NCBI GenBank assembly: GCA_043101605.1
Contig: JBICIG010000059.1
Span: 1 to 50,794 of the forward strand
Direction of reading: 5' to 3'
Origin: JBICIG01 sp043101605
Lineage (GTDB): Bacteria; Planctomycetota; Phycisphaerae; Phycisphaerales; UBA1924
Length of the DNA: 50,794 nt
Under the pieces are notes generated by a model. It did not search any database, had not been told where the DNA came from, and worked only from the letters and a program-made list of their open reading frames with translations. The position numbers were made by a program, and so were the translations under genes. Shown piece after piece: positions 34,363 through 42,618 of this stretch (position 1 is the first letter of the stretch; the number at the start of each line of letters is the position of its first letter).

Positions 34363-34839
34363 ATGTCGCTCGAATCCTCGCTGACCGCCAACCCCAGCCG
34401 GCTCATCGCCGCGATGATCGGCGCGGGCGTGCTCGGCACCGCCGCGTTCATGATGACCCCCGCTGGCTCATTCGCCGACCAAGCCCCCGCCGACGACGAG
34501 CGGACCTCGATCGGCGACCTCAACGACCGCCCGCAGCCGGTCGCCTCCCCCGGGGAGCAGATCGAGGGGCCGATCCTCGGTCGGCTCATCGGGCGACGCC
34601 ACCGCGTCACGATCGAGTCCACCGCCGAGGGGCCGCGATACTGGCTCTACCACCTCAACGGCGAGCTGATCGCGCCGCGCCTGAGCGCCGACGAACTGCG
34701 CAGCCTCGAGCCGACGCTCGATCTGCAGGGCATCCACGCCGACGACGCCGGGCTCGCCCCGACGGGCGCCGACGAGCCGCTGCCGTTCGATTCGGGCACG
34801 CCGCTGATGCTCGTCGATGATCCGCCCACCGATTGGTAA
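34363..34839 (+). CDS. Secreted or membrane-anchored protein of unknown function
   Basis: The 158-residue protein begins with a hydrophobic segment (residues 15-34, LIAAMIGAGVLGTAAFMM) followed by SFADQ, a plausible signal-peptidase site. The mature part is acidic. A central block, RRHRVTIESTAEGPRYWLYH, suggests a short beta meander. The rest is Asp/Pro-rich. ATG 34363 follows GGGAGAC at good spacing. I do not recognise the family. It lies 36 bases before nadD, but nadD has its own -10 box. Confidence 0.65.
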   Translation: MSLESSLTANPSRLIAAMIGAGVLGTAAFMMTPAGSFADQAPADDERTSIGDLNDRPQPVASPGEQIEGPILGRLIGRRHRVTIESTAEGPRYWLYHLNGELIAPRLSADELRSLEPTLDLQGIHADDAGLAPTGADEPLPFDSGTPLMLVDDPPTDW

Positions 34840-34864
34840 CTCGATCGGTCGCCGCGAACACCCC

Positions 34865-34870
34865 TAGCAT
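34865..34870 (+). promoter_or_regulatory. -10 box (TAGCAT) before nadD
   Basis: TAGCAT ends five bases before the nadD ATG at 34876, matching the leaderless pattern. Confidence 0.45.
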
Positions 34871-34875
34871 CGCCG

Positions 34876-35568
34876 ATGCCCCCGGCCACTCCGCTCCCGG
34901 TTCCCGATGATGCGCGCGAGTTGCTCGTGTTCGGCGGGTCGTTCGATCCGCCGACGCGCGCCCACAGGGAATGTGCCGTCGAGGCCCGCGATGCCGCGAT
35001 GCCCCACGCGTGGCTCGTGCTCGTGCCCGCGGCACGCTCGCCGCACAAGGTCGACGCGCCCGAAGCCTCCGACGCCGACCGGATCCGCATGCTCGAACTC
35101 GCGTTCTCGGGCGCCGAACGCACCGCGATCTGGACCGACGAACTCGATCGCGCCGCCGAGGATCCCGCCGCGCCCAGCTACGCGATCGAAACGATCCGTC
35201 GGCTCGCATCGCTCCGCCCGCGCGCGACGCTCCGGTTGCTCATCGGGGCCGACCAGGCGCTCGCGTTCTGCCGCTGGAAGGAGCATCGGCAACTGGCCGA
35301 ACTCGCCGAGCCGCTGGTGATGCTGCGCGCCCCCGCCGAGTCGCCCGAAGACCTGATCGCCCGGCTCGCGCAGACCGGCGCGTGGTCGCCGGCCGAACTC
35401 GACGACTGGCGCGGGCGGATCGCCCCGGTTCCCGTGCGAGCCGGGAGCGCGACCGAGGCGCGCGGGCTCCTTGCCTCGCTCCGGGCGCGCAACAAGAAGG
35501 ACCTCGCGGCGCTGCTGCACCCCGAGGTCCTTGAAGTGATTCTCGCGCGAGATCTCTACCGCGGCTGA
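34876..35568 (+). CDS. nadD: Nicotinate-nucleotide adenylyltransferase
   Basis: The 230-residue enzyme joins nicotinate mononucleotide and ATP to make deamido-NAD in NAD synthesis. The nucleotidyltransferase loop is GGSFDPPTRAH, where the usual first His of HxGH is Thr. RSPHK, PSYAIETIRRL and IGADQALAFCRWKE are typical NadD blocks that shape the nicotinate site. The C-terminal SATEAR matches the SSTxIR ATP-binding motif. Length is normal. It is convergent with metK, ten bases apart. Confidence 0.88.
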   Translation: MPPATPLPVPDDARELLVFGGSFDPPTRAHRECAVEARDAAMPHAWLVLVPAARSPHKVDAPEASDADRIRMLELAFSGAERTAIWTDELDRAAEDPAAPSYAIETIRRLASLRPRATLRLLIGADQALAFCRWKEHRQLAELAEPLVMLRAPAESPEDLIARLAQTGAWSPAELDDWRGRIAPVPVRAGSATEARGLLASLRARNKKDLAALLHPEVLEVILARDLYRG

Positions 35569-35577
35569 GCCGCGCCC

Positions 35578-36744
35578 TCAGCCCACCAGCGACTTGAGCG
35601 CCTCGGCCCGGTCGGTCCGCTCCCAGGTGAAGAACGAGTGCCCGTTCTCCTCGAACGGCGTGCGCCCGAAGTGCCCGTGCCGCGCCGTGCGCCGGTAGAT
35701 CGGGTTCCGCAGGTTCAGCGTCTCGATGATCCCCTTGGGCGTCAGCTCGAAGACCTCGCGCACGGCATTGGAGATCTTGCCCGGGTCGGCCTTCTCCGTG
35801 CCGTTGCACTCGACCCACACGCCCGTCGGGTCGGCCACGCCGATCGCATAGCTGAGCTGGATCTCGCACTCCTCGGCCAGCCCGGCCGCGACGACATTCT
35901 TGGCGATGTACCGCGCCATGTACGCCGCTGAGCGATCAACCTTGGTCGGGTCCTTCCCGCTGAACGCCCCGCCGCCGTGCCGCCCGCGCCCGCCGTAGGT
36001 GTCGACGATGATCTTGCGCCCGGTGAGCCCCGCGTCGCCGTGCGGCCCGCCGATCTCGAACCGGCCCGTCGGGTTCACATGCACCGTGATCCCGTCGTGC
36101 CACAGATCACCCAGCACGGGCTTGCAGATGTGCTCGATGACCTGCTTCTTCAGCTCGCCCTGCTTGTCATTCCACCTCGGGGCGTGCTGGGTCGAGAGCA
36201 CGAGCGTCTGCACATCCTTCGGCGTGCGCCCCTGGTACTCAACGGTCACCTGGCTCTTGGCGTCCGGGCGCAGCCCCTCGATGATCCCCTCCCGACGCAC
36301 CCGCGCCTGCTGCTCGACGAGCCGGTGCGCAAGCTGGATCGGCATCGGCATCAGCTCGGGCGTCTCGGTGCACGCGAAGCCGAACATCATGCCCTGGTCG
36401 CCCGCCCCGCCCGTGTCCACGCCCATCGCGATCTCGGGGCTCTGCTGGTTGATCGCCACCAGCACCGCGCACGATTCGTCGTCGAAGCGCATGTCCGCCG
36501 AGGTGTACCCGATCTCCTTGATCGTGCCGCGCACGATGTCGGGGATGTCCACATACGCCTTGGTCGTCACCTCGCCGGCGATCACCGCCATCCCCGTCGA
36601 GACCATCGTCTCCACCGCCACCCGCGAGTGCGGGTCGTCCGCCAGCATCGCGTCCAGGATCGAATCCGAGATCTGGTCGGCCACCTTGTCGGGGTGACCC
36701 ATCGAAACGGACTCCGAGGTGAACAACTGACGATGCTGGCCCAT
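35578..36744 (-). CDS. metK: S-adenosylmethionine synthetase
   Basis: The 388-residue enzyme makes S-adenosylmethionine from methionine and ATP. Conserved blocks are all present: TSESVSMGHPDKVADQISD, GGAGDQGMMFGFA, the ATP-binding loop GGAFSGKDPTKVDRSAAY and GPHGDAGLTGRKIIVDTYGG. The ATG at 36744 follows GGAAGGAG at a spacing of 6. Its transcript appears to begin at a TAGACT -10 box and to carry a structured leader of about 120 bases, unlike most neighbours. Confidence 0.96.
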   Translation of the reverse strand: MGQHRQLFTSESVSMGHPDKVADQISDSILDAMLADDPHSRVAVETMVSTGMAVIAGEVTTKAYVDIPDIVRGTIKEIGYTSADMRFDDESCAVLVAINQQSPEIAMGVDTGGAGDQGMMFGFACTETPELMPMPIQLAHRLVEQQARVRREGIIEGLRPDAKSQVTVEYQGRTPKDVQTLVLSTQHAPRWNDKQGELKKQVIEHICKPVLGDLWHDGITVHVNPTGRFEIGGPHGDAGLTGRKIIVDTYGGRGRHGGGAFSGKDPTKVDRSAAYMARYIAKNVVAAGLAEECEIQLSYAIGVADPTGVWVECNGTEKADPGKISNAVREVFELTPKGIIETLNLRNPIYRRTARHGHFGRTPFEENGHSFFTWERTDRAEALKSLVG

Positions 36745-36871
36745 GCCGGCTCCTTCCGCGTGCTCTGAGATGATGCCAAACCCCCGCCACGGGCCGTCCC
36801 GCCCGATTTGGGGCCTCATTCCGATGCTTCAATCCAAAGATCCGGGCGAACGGATGAAGGATCGGCCCGTC
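36745..36871 (-). other. Structured 5' leader of metK, candidate riboswitch
   Basis: On the minus strand, ACGGGCC at the 5' end of the predicted leader can pair perfectly with GGCCCGT about 80 bases later. Inside are competing hairpins ATCCG/CGGAT and GATCC/GGATC plus CGGGC/GCCCG and CCAAA/TTTGG. Regulation by S-adenosylmethionine is inferred from the gene downstream; the sequence does not match a SAM riboswitch class that I can recognise. Confidence 0.35.
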
Positions 36872-36877
36872 AGTCTA
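36872..36877 (-). promoter_or_regulatory. -10 box (TAGACT, minus strand) of metK
   Basis: Read on the minus strand, TAGACT lies about 128 bases before the metK ATG. It fits the TANNNT form used elsewhere in the window, but with a long leader. Confidence 0.45.
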
Positions 36878-36936
36878 GAGCCCCTGCGCTCCCGAGGCGA
36901 GCCCGCCGCCCGCCCCGGTCCAGCCCGCCGCCCGGC

Positions 36937-36942
36937 TATCCT
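36937..36942 (+). promoter_or_regulatory. -10 box (TATCCT) before purM
   Basis: TATCCT ends eight bases before the purM ATG; no Shine-Dalgarno sequence intervenes. Confidence 0.5.
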
Positions 36943-36950
36943 CACGCCCC

Positions 36951-38042
36951 ATGCCCCCCAAACGCCCCAGCCGACCCGCCCGCGGGCTCACCTACGCCGA
37001 CGCCGGCATCGACCTCGACCGCTACGACGCCTTCACCGCGACGATCGGCTCGCTCGTCCGCCGCACCCACGGCCCGCGCGTCATCCAGAACCCCGGCGGC
37101 TTCGCCGGGCTCTTCCGCCTCGACTTCAACGAGAAACTCTTCGCCCGCAACTACCGCGACCCCGTCCTCGTCGCCTGCACCGACGGCGTCGGCACCAAGA
37201 TCCGCATCGCCCAGGACCTCGGCATCTACGACACCATCGGCATCGACCTCGTCGCGATGAATGTCAACGACCTCATCGTCCAGGGCGCTGAGCCGCTCAT
37301 CTTCCTCGACTACCTCGCCGTCAACGCCGTCGACCACGACAAACTCACCGCGATCCTCAAGGGCATCGCCGAGGGATGCAGGATCTCCGGCTCGGCCCTC
37401 ATCGGCGGCGAGACCGCCGAAATGGGCGACCTCTACCAGCCCGGCGACTTCGACCTCGCCGGCTTTTCCCTCGGCGTCGTCGAACTCGCGCGCGCCACCG
37501 ACCCCCTCCGCGTCCAGCGCGGCGATGTCGTCCTCGCACTCGCTTCCTCGGGCGTTCACTCCAACGGCTACTCCCTCGTCCGCAAGATCGTCTCGAGCGC
37601 CAGACTCGACCTCGCCAAGAGCTACCCGGGCCTGCATCGCACGCTCGGCGAGGAACTCCTCGAGCCCACCCGCATCTACGCCGAGTCGATCGTCCGCCTG
37701 CAGCGCGCCTATCGCGTCAAGAAAGTCATCAGCGCCATGGCGCACATCACCGGCGGCGGACTCGCCCAGAACCTCGAACGCTCCCTCCCGCCCACCGTCG
37801 ACGCCGTCCTCGAGCCCGGCTCGTGGCCCGTCCCACCGATCTTCGACTTCCTGCAGAGAAAGGGCCGCGTCGCCGACAGCGAGATGGCCCGCGTCTTCAA
37901 CATGGGCGTGGGCTACTGCCTGGTCGTCCGCCCGACCTTCGCCGAGTCGGTCACCCGCAAACTCGAACGCCTCGGCGAACGCGTCTACACCATCGGCCGC
38001 ATCACCAAGGGCACCGGCAAGGTCCGCATGAAGGGCGCCTAA
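36951..38042 (+). CDS. purM: Phosphoribosylformylglycinamidine cyclo-ligase (AIR synthetase)
   Basis: The 363-residue enzyme catalyses the fifth step of purine synthesis, ATP-dependent closure of the imidazole ring. Family blocks include LTYADAGIDLDRYDAF at the N-terminus, CTDGVGTKIRIAQDLG, IGIDLVAMNVNDLIVQGAEP, LIGGETAEMGD, LASSGVHSNGYSLVRKI and AHITGGGLAQNLER. It is slightly longer than the E. coli enzyme through a basic N-terminal extension of about 13 residues and an insertion near residue 205. It is divergent from metK and convergent with the first pseudopilin gene. Confidence 0.95.
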   Translation: MPPKRPSRPARGLTYADAGIDLDRYDAFTATIGSLVRRTHGPRVIQNPGGFAGLFRLDFNEKLFARNYRDPVLVACTDGVGTKIRIAQDLGIYDTIGIDLVAMNVNDLIVQGAEPLIFLDYLAVNAVDHDKLTAILKGIAEGCRISGSALIGGETAEMGDLYQPGDFDLAGFSLGVVELARATDPLRVQRGDVVLALASSGVHSNGYSLVRKIVSSARLDLAKSYPGLHRTLGEELLEPTRIYAESIVRLQRAYRVKKVISAMAHITGGGLAQNLERSLPPTVDAVLEPGSWPVPPIFDFLQRKGRVADSEMARVFNMGVGYCLVVRPTFAESVTRKLERLGERVYTIGRITKGTGKVRMKGA

Positions 38043-38048
38043 GCGAGA

Positions 38049-38078
38049 AAGGGGAGAGGCCGCAGGCTCCTCCCCCTT
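38049..38078 (+). terminator. Imperfect hairpin between convergent purM and pseudopilin genes
   Basis: AAGGGGAGAGGCC can pair with GGCTCCTCCCCCTT with one or two bulges. There is no clean T-run on either strand, so termination is plausible but weakly supported. Confidence 0.4.
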
Positions 38079-38106
38079 GCCTCTCCCCATTGCCCATTGC
38101 CTCGAT

Positions 38107-39027
38107 TCAGTTCCCGCCGTACTTCACGCGGAAGGTGAAGGTGTAGTCGCTGGTGATGTCGGTCTCCGGGTCGACGGTGACATACGCCGCGTGCCCGTCG
38201 AGGTACCCGATCACGCCCTTGTTGTAGTCGCCGAACTCCCCGAGCAGCCGCACATCGTCCTGCCGATCGTCCCCGAGCGAGCGCGTGATGTCGACCGTCT
38301 GGTCGTACACGAATGCCATCTTCGCCGAGTCGAAGTCGCGCGACAGCCGGAACAGCCGCAGCCCTTCCTCGTAGGTCGCCACCGGCCCGCTCGGCCGCCC
38401 CGCCCGCGAGAGGATCCCGCGCAGGTTGAAGTACCACTTCATGTTCGCGTGATAGCTCGTCCCGACATCGTCGTAGCTGCTCAGTTCGAAGTTCTGCGTG
38501 GGATAGCTCCGCTGCCAGGTCGCCTTGTCGCCGGGCGACTGGAACGCGGGCATCTCCAGCGTGTCGCGGAAGTCATCGTCGATGTCCCACCGCCCCGTCG
38601 ACGCCGTGTACCCGTGCCCGTCGTAGAACCTCAGGTCCGGGTAGAGGTACGGGTTCAGCGGCCGGTCGACCGGCGGGTAGTCCAGCGTCGCCCGCCGCGC
38701 GCCCCACCACGCACTGGCGTACTTGCCCCCGAACACCCACGAAGACCAGTCGATCGCGCCGAACCGACCCCGCGTGTACTTCAGCGGCGGCACGCCGTCG
38801 TTGTCCTCCATGTACGACAGCGTCCCCGCCATAATCTGCCGCACATTGCTCAGCGACTGCGCCAGCCGCGCGCTCTCACGCACCCGGCTCAGCGTCGGCA
38901 GCAGGATCGCGATCAGGATCGCGATGATCGCGATCACCACCAGCAGCTCGATCAGCGTAAACGCCCCCCCCCGGCTCGGGTTCCGCCGAGAGGATGAGCG
39001 CACGCAACGACGGGTTCGGAGAGTCAT
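38107..39027 (-). CDS. Type II secretion/type IV pilin-like protein (pseudopilin), copy 1
   Basis: The 306-residue protein has the prepilin signature: a basic leader, then G-AFTLIELLVVIAIIAILIA, with cleavage expected after Gly (residue 21) and methylation of the new N-terminal residue region. The hydrophobic helix is followed by LLPTLSRVRESARLAQSLSNV, the start of the long pilin helix. The globular part contains SYDDVGTSYHANMKWYF and YLDGHAAYV, conserved with copy 2 and resembling the prepilin-processing-associated H-X9-DG proteins abundant in planctomycetes. The start is set by a -10 box five bases upstream. It may assemble into a pseudopilus or be surface-displayed; no secretion-system genes adjoin. 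Confidence 0.85.
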   Translation of the reverse strand: MTLRTRRCVRSSSRRNPSRGGAFTLIELLVVIAIIAILIAILLPTLSRVRESARLAQSLSNVRQIMAGTLSYMEDNDGVPPLKYTRGRFGAIDWSSWVFGGKYASAWWGARRATLDYPPVDRPLNPYLYPDLRFYDGHGYTASTGRWDIDDDFRDTLEMPAFQSPGDKATWQRSYPTQNFELSSYDDVGTSYHANMKWYFNLRGILSRAGRPSGPVATYEEGLRLFRLSRDFDSAKMAFVYDQTVDITRSLGDDRQDDVRLLGEFGDYNKGVIGYLDGHAAYVTVDPETDITSDYTFTFRVKYGGN

Positions 39028-39032
39028 GCCAG

Positions 39033-39038
39033 ACTCTA
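39033..39038 (-). promoter_or_regulatory. -10 box (TAGAGT, minus strand) before pseudopilin copy 1
   Basis: Read on the minus strand, TAGAGT ends five bases before the ATG at 39027. Confidence 0.45.
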
Positions 39039-39166
39039 CCCCCAAACCCGCCCCGCGGTTCCCCCGAGAGCGCCCGATCGCCGCCATGTCCGGGCTCGGG
39101 TGCCACCGCATGCCGCCTCGGCTTGCGGTGTGATGGGCGTTCAATCGACTCTGAGTGTCGAAGAAG

Positions 39167-39195
39167 CACCGCTAGGAGCTGCGCTCCAAGCGGTG
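39167..39195. repeat. Near-perfect 29-bp palindrome between the pseudopilin genes
   Basis: CACCGCT-A-GGAGC pairs with GCTCC-A-AGCGGTG around TGC, giving 12 base pairs with a single A-A mismatch. It could be an operator or a stem in the mRNA of copy 2. Confidence 0.5.
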
Positions 39196-39218
39196 GCACC
39201 CGGCGTTCCTTCAATGAC

Positions 39219-39246
39219 AACGCCCGCCCCCGGCGGGACGGGCGTT
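39219..39246 (-). terminator. Possible terminator of pseudopilin copy 2
   Basis: AACGCCCG pairs with CGGGCGTT around a 12-base GC-rich loop. On the minus strand it is followed by GTCATTG, without a good T-run. It lies 25 bases after the stop codon of copy 2. Confidence 0.45.
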
Positions 39247-39271
39247 GCGATTCGTTTCATTTCCCGAAGGA

Positions 39272-40168
39272 TCACGGATTGTCGCTGCGCTTCTCGAAGA
39301 AGAACTGGTAGTCGTTGGTGAACGCGGCGCCGGGCTGCATCCGCACATACCCCGCGTGCCCGTCGAGGAACCCGATGACCGACTTGTTGATGTCGCCGAA
39401 CTCCCCGACCCAGTCGCGCCGCTGCGGGTCAAAGGTCACGATGTCGCCGGTCTGGTCGGTGATCCACGCGAACTTTGACGACGAGAAGTTGTTCGCCTGT
39501 GCCATGCGCCGCATGCCCTCGCGCAGCACCTTCACATGATTGGTGTACCCGCCGAACTGGTACTGGCTCCACGGCTGGATCTGCGTCAGCTCGCTCCACC
39601 ACTTCATGTTCATGTGATAGCTCGTCCCGACATCGTCGTAGCTCCCGTTCTCGAGGGTGTAGTCCGGCGTCGGGTACGGGTTCAGTCGCTGGTAAGTGAT
39701 CGTGTCGCCCGGCGAGCGGAACAGCGGGAGCTGCAGCACCTCCCGGTCCGTGTCGTACGGGCGCCCGATGAGACGGGTCTGGTTGAACACGATATCCGGG
39801 TACACGAACTCGTTGAGCGGGCGCTTCGCGGCGGCATGATCGAACCCGCCCGAGCCCCAATACGCCGAGTTGTTCTTCCCGCCGTAGTTCCAGGTGCACC
39901 ACAGCGCGTTGCTGCCCAGGTGCGGGCGGTCCGGGCCCGACGACAGCCGCATCGGGAAGTTGTTGTCCCCGTACTGCGTGCGGTAGGACTGCACGCCGAA
40001 CATGATCTGCTTGACATTGCTCAGGCTGATCGACAGCCGCGCCGCCTGCCGCACCCGGCTGAGCGTCGGCAGCAGACTCGCGATCAGGATCGCGATGATC
40101 GCGATCACCACCAGAAGCTCGATCAGCGTGAACGCCCCCCGGCGATCCCTGCGGGAAGTCAAGAACAT
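39272..40168 (-). CDS. Type II secretion/type IV pilin-like protein (pseudopilin), copy 2
   Basis: The 298-residue protein is a paralogue of copy 1. It has the prepilin signature GAFTLIELLVVIAIIAILIA after a short basic leader (MFLTSRRDRR), then LLPTLSRVRQAARLSISLSNV. SYDDVGTSYHMNMKWWSEL and FLDGHAGYVRM match blocks in copy 1, while the middle of the protein is diverged. I chose ATG 40168 because AGGAG precedes it by seven bases; an ATG at 40183 would lengthen the leader by five residues. The two copies point the same way with about 245 bases between them. Confidence 0.85.
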   Translation of the reverse strand: MFLTSRRDRRGAFTLIELLVVIAIIAILIASLLPTLSRVRQAARLSISLSNVKQIMFGVQSYRTQYGDNNFPMRLSSGPDRPHLGSNALWCTWNYGGKNNSAYWGSGGFDHAAAKRPLNEFVYPDIVFNQTRLIGRPYDTDREVLQLPLFRSPGDTITYQRLNPYPTPDYTLENGSYDDVGTSYHMNMKWWSELTQIQPWSQYQFGGYTNHVKVLREGMRRMAQANNFSSSKFAWITDQTGDIVTFDPQRRDWVGEFGDINKSVIGFLDGHAGYVRMQPGAAFTNDYQFFFEKRSDNP

Positions 40169-40603
40169 CCGCACGCTCCTCATCAGGAAGCCCAGTTGTC
40201 GGGCGGCCCCTCAGCCGCGCATCCCCCGGCCGCGCCCGGGCGAGAACCGCCCTTGCTCAGCACGCCGAGACCTTGATAAGCAATGTACCGCCTGCAGGGC
40301 CCCATTGGAACCCCCACCCGGCACCCTTCCCGATTCGCCCCCCTTTCCCATCCGATCCCCGTCCGACCCGCCGCGCCCACGCTTCCGGGGTTTTCCCGGT
40401 TCCCCTGGCCGATCCGTCGCCGGGAGTGGGGGGCAGCCCACCCGTGGTTCGTCCCGGGCCCGCGAACGCGCCCCGTGTTCCCGGACCCCGTTCACGCCGG
40501 GGGCGGGCCGACCCGATACCCTTCTCCGACCGCGCGCCGAAGCCGGAGCGCCCGCCGCGCGGGACGGATCCCCGCTCGTTTCGACACCAAGGACGGTCCC
40601 TCC
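40169..40603. other. Divergent intergenic region upstream of the GH15 gene
   Basis: About 430 bases. It has a candidate -10 box TACCCT at 40517-40522 (plus strand) for the GH15 gene and AAGGA at 40589-40593 as its ribosome binding site. The rest is C-rich with runs of CCC; the frame is open but proline/arginine-rich and not protein-like. Confidence 0.45.
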
Positions 40604-42595
40604 ATGCCCCGCGACATCCCCGTCGGCAACGGCCAATTGCTCATCACCTTCGACCGCCTCTACCGGATGCGGGACATCTACTTCCCCCATGTGGGGCGGT
40701 ACAACCACACCGCCGGGCATGTCCAGCGCTTCGGCGTCTGGGCCGACGGGAAGTTCGCGTGGATCGAGGACGAGGGCTGGACCCGCGAGCTCCGCTACAA
40801 GGCCGACACCCTCGTCACCGATGTCCGCCTCGTCCACGAGAAGCTCGGGCTCGAACTCACCTGCAACGACTGCGTCGACGCGCAGAGCCCCGCCCTGATC
40901 CGCCGCGTCACCGCCCGCGACCTGCTGGGCAAGACCCGCGATGTCCGCGTCTTCCTCCACCTCGATCTGTCCATCGAGGAGACCGCCGTCGGCGACACCG
41001 CCAACTACGACCCCCAGACCGCCGGCGTCGTCATCTACAAGGAAGACAACTACTTCATGATCAACGCCTCCGATCGGCACAAGCACGGCATCGACCACTG
41101 GGCCATCGGCACCAAGCGCGTCGGCGGTGCCGAGGGCACCTGGCGCGACGCCGAGGACGGGCAGCTCGGACGCAACGCCATCAGCCAGGGCTCCATCGAC
41201 GCCACCGTCGGCTTCAACCTCCAGGTCCCGCCCGGCGGCGAGGCGTTCTTCCACGCGTGGATCGCCTGCGGCCGCTCCTACGCCCAGGTCAAACAGCTCA
41301 ACGAGTACATCCTCGAGACCGGGCCCGAACGCATGACCGCCCGCACCGAGGCCTACTGGAAGCTCTGGTCCCGCAAGGAACCCATCGACCCCACGCCACT
41401 CCCCGAGAACCTCCGCGACCAGTTCTTCCGATCGCAGCTCGTCGTGCGCACGCAGATCGACCACGGCGGGGCGATCATCGCCGCCAACGACTCGGACATC
41501 ACCCAGTTCGGCGGCGACCACTACTCCTACTGCTGGATGCGCGACGGCGCCCTCGTCGCCCGCGCCCTCATCCAGACCGGGCAGAGCGAGCTCTCACGCC
41601 GCTTCTTCCGCTTCGCCGCCAAGTGCATCGGCGACGATCCATACTTCCTGCACAAGTACTCGCCCACCGGCAACCTCGCCTCGAGCTGGCACCCGTGGAT
41701 CCTTGACGGGCAGCGTGTGCTTCCCATCCAGCAGGACGAGACGGCCCTGGTCACCTGGGCGCTCCGCAAGCACTTCGAGACCTTCCGCGATGTCGAGTTC
41801 GTCAAGCCTCTCTACCAGCCCCTGATCGCCGGCCCGGCCGAGTGGATGCTCGAGTACCGCGACCACAACGGGCTCCCCCTCCCCTCGTGGGATCTCTGGG
41901 AAGAACGCCGCGGCATCCACACCTTCACCGTCGCCGCGACCATCGGCGCGCTCAAGGCCGCCTCTCAGTTCGCCGCCGAGTTCGGCGAGCCCGACCGCGC
42001 CGCCGCCTTCCGCGAGGGCGCCGACCGCATGAAGGGCGCCCTCCGCCGACACCTCCGACACCCCGAGAGCGGCGTCTTCGCGCGCATGGCCGTCCCCCTC
42101 TCCGACGGGTCCTACCGCCTCGACATGACCCGCGACAGCGCCAACCACGCGCTCTGGGCCTTCGACGCATTCCGCCCCGACCATCCCGAGGTCCTCGCCG
42201 AGGCCAAGTCCCTCCGCGAACGACTCTGGATCAAGACCGAGGTCGGCGGGTGCGCCCGCTACGAACGCGACTACTACCACCAGGTCGAGCACGAGGACAC
42301 CGACCGCGTGCCGGGCAACCCGTGGGTCATCTGCACCCTCTGGAACGCCCAGCACCAGATCGAGATCGCCACCGATCGGCGCCAGCTCGACGAGGCGCTC
42401 AAGCTCCTGAACTGGGCCGCCGACCGCGCCGAGCCCTCGGGCGTCCTCGCCGAGCAGTTCCATCCCTACACCGGCGAGCCGATCAGCGTCAGCCCCCTCA
42501 CCTGGAGCCACGCCGAGTTCGTCGTCACATGCGCGCAGTACCTGCGCAAGCTCGAGCAACTCTCGCGCACCCGCCAGCCCGCCGAGACCGCCTGA
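40604..42595 (+). CDS. Glycoside hydrolase family 15 glucoamylase-like enzyme
   Basis: The 663-residue protein has the two-part layout of bacterial GH15 enzymes. Residues 1-255 form the N-terminal beta-sandwich (NGQLLITFDRLYRMRDIYFP). Residues about 270-650 form the (alpha/alpha)6 barrel: DHYSYCWMRDGALVARAL, SSWHPWILDGQRVLPIQQDE, the general-acid motif SWDLWEERRGIHTFT and the general-base region SPLTWSHAEFV. It would hydrolyse alpha-glucosidic bonds of glycogen, maltodextrin, trehalose or dextran and has no signal peptide, so it acts inside the cell. ATG 40604 follows AAGGA at a spacing of 10. It is convergent with fliN. Confidence 0.92.
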   Translation: MPRDIPVGNGQLLITFDRLYRMRDIYFPHVGRYNHTAGHVQRFGVWADGKFAWIEDEGWTRELRYKADTLVTDVRLVHEKLGLELTCNDCVDAQSPALIRRVTARDLLGKTRDVRVFLHLDLSIEETAVGDTANYDPQTAGVVIYKEDNYFMINASDRHKHGIDHWAIGTKRVGGAEGTWRDAEDGQLGRNAISQGSIDATVGFNLQVPPGGEAFFHAWIACGRSYAQVKQLNEYILETGPERMTARTEAYWKLWSRKEPIDPTPLPENLRDQFFRSQLVVRTQIDHGGAIIAANDSDITQFGGDHYSYCWMRDGALVARALIQTGQSELSRRFFRFAAKCIGDDPYFLHKYSPTGNLASSWHPWILDGQRVLPIQQDETALVTWALRKHFETFRDVEFVKPLYQPLIAGPAEWMLEYRDHNGLPLPSWDLWEERRGIHTFTVAATIGALKAASQFAAEFGEPDRAAAFREGADRMKGALRRHLRHPESGVFARMAVPLSDGSYRLDMTRDSANHALWAFDAFRPDHPEVLAEAKSLRERLWIKTEVGGCARYERDYYHQVEHEDTDRVPGNPWVICTLWNAQHQIEIATDRRQLDEALKLLNWAADRAEPSGVLAEQFHPYTGEPISVSPLTWSHAEFVVTCAQYLRKLEQLSRTRQPAETA

Positions 42596-42618
42596 TCCGA
42601 TTCGGCGCTCGATCCGAC

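Noticed and set aside
36745..36871. Assignment of the metK leader to a known SAM riboswitch class
   Set aside because: I could not find the conserved core bases of any class I know; left as an unclassified structured leader.
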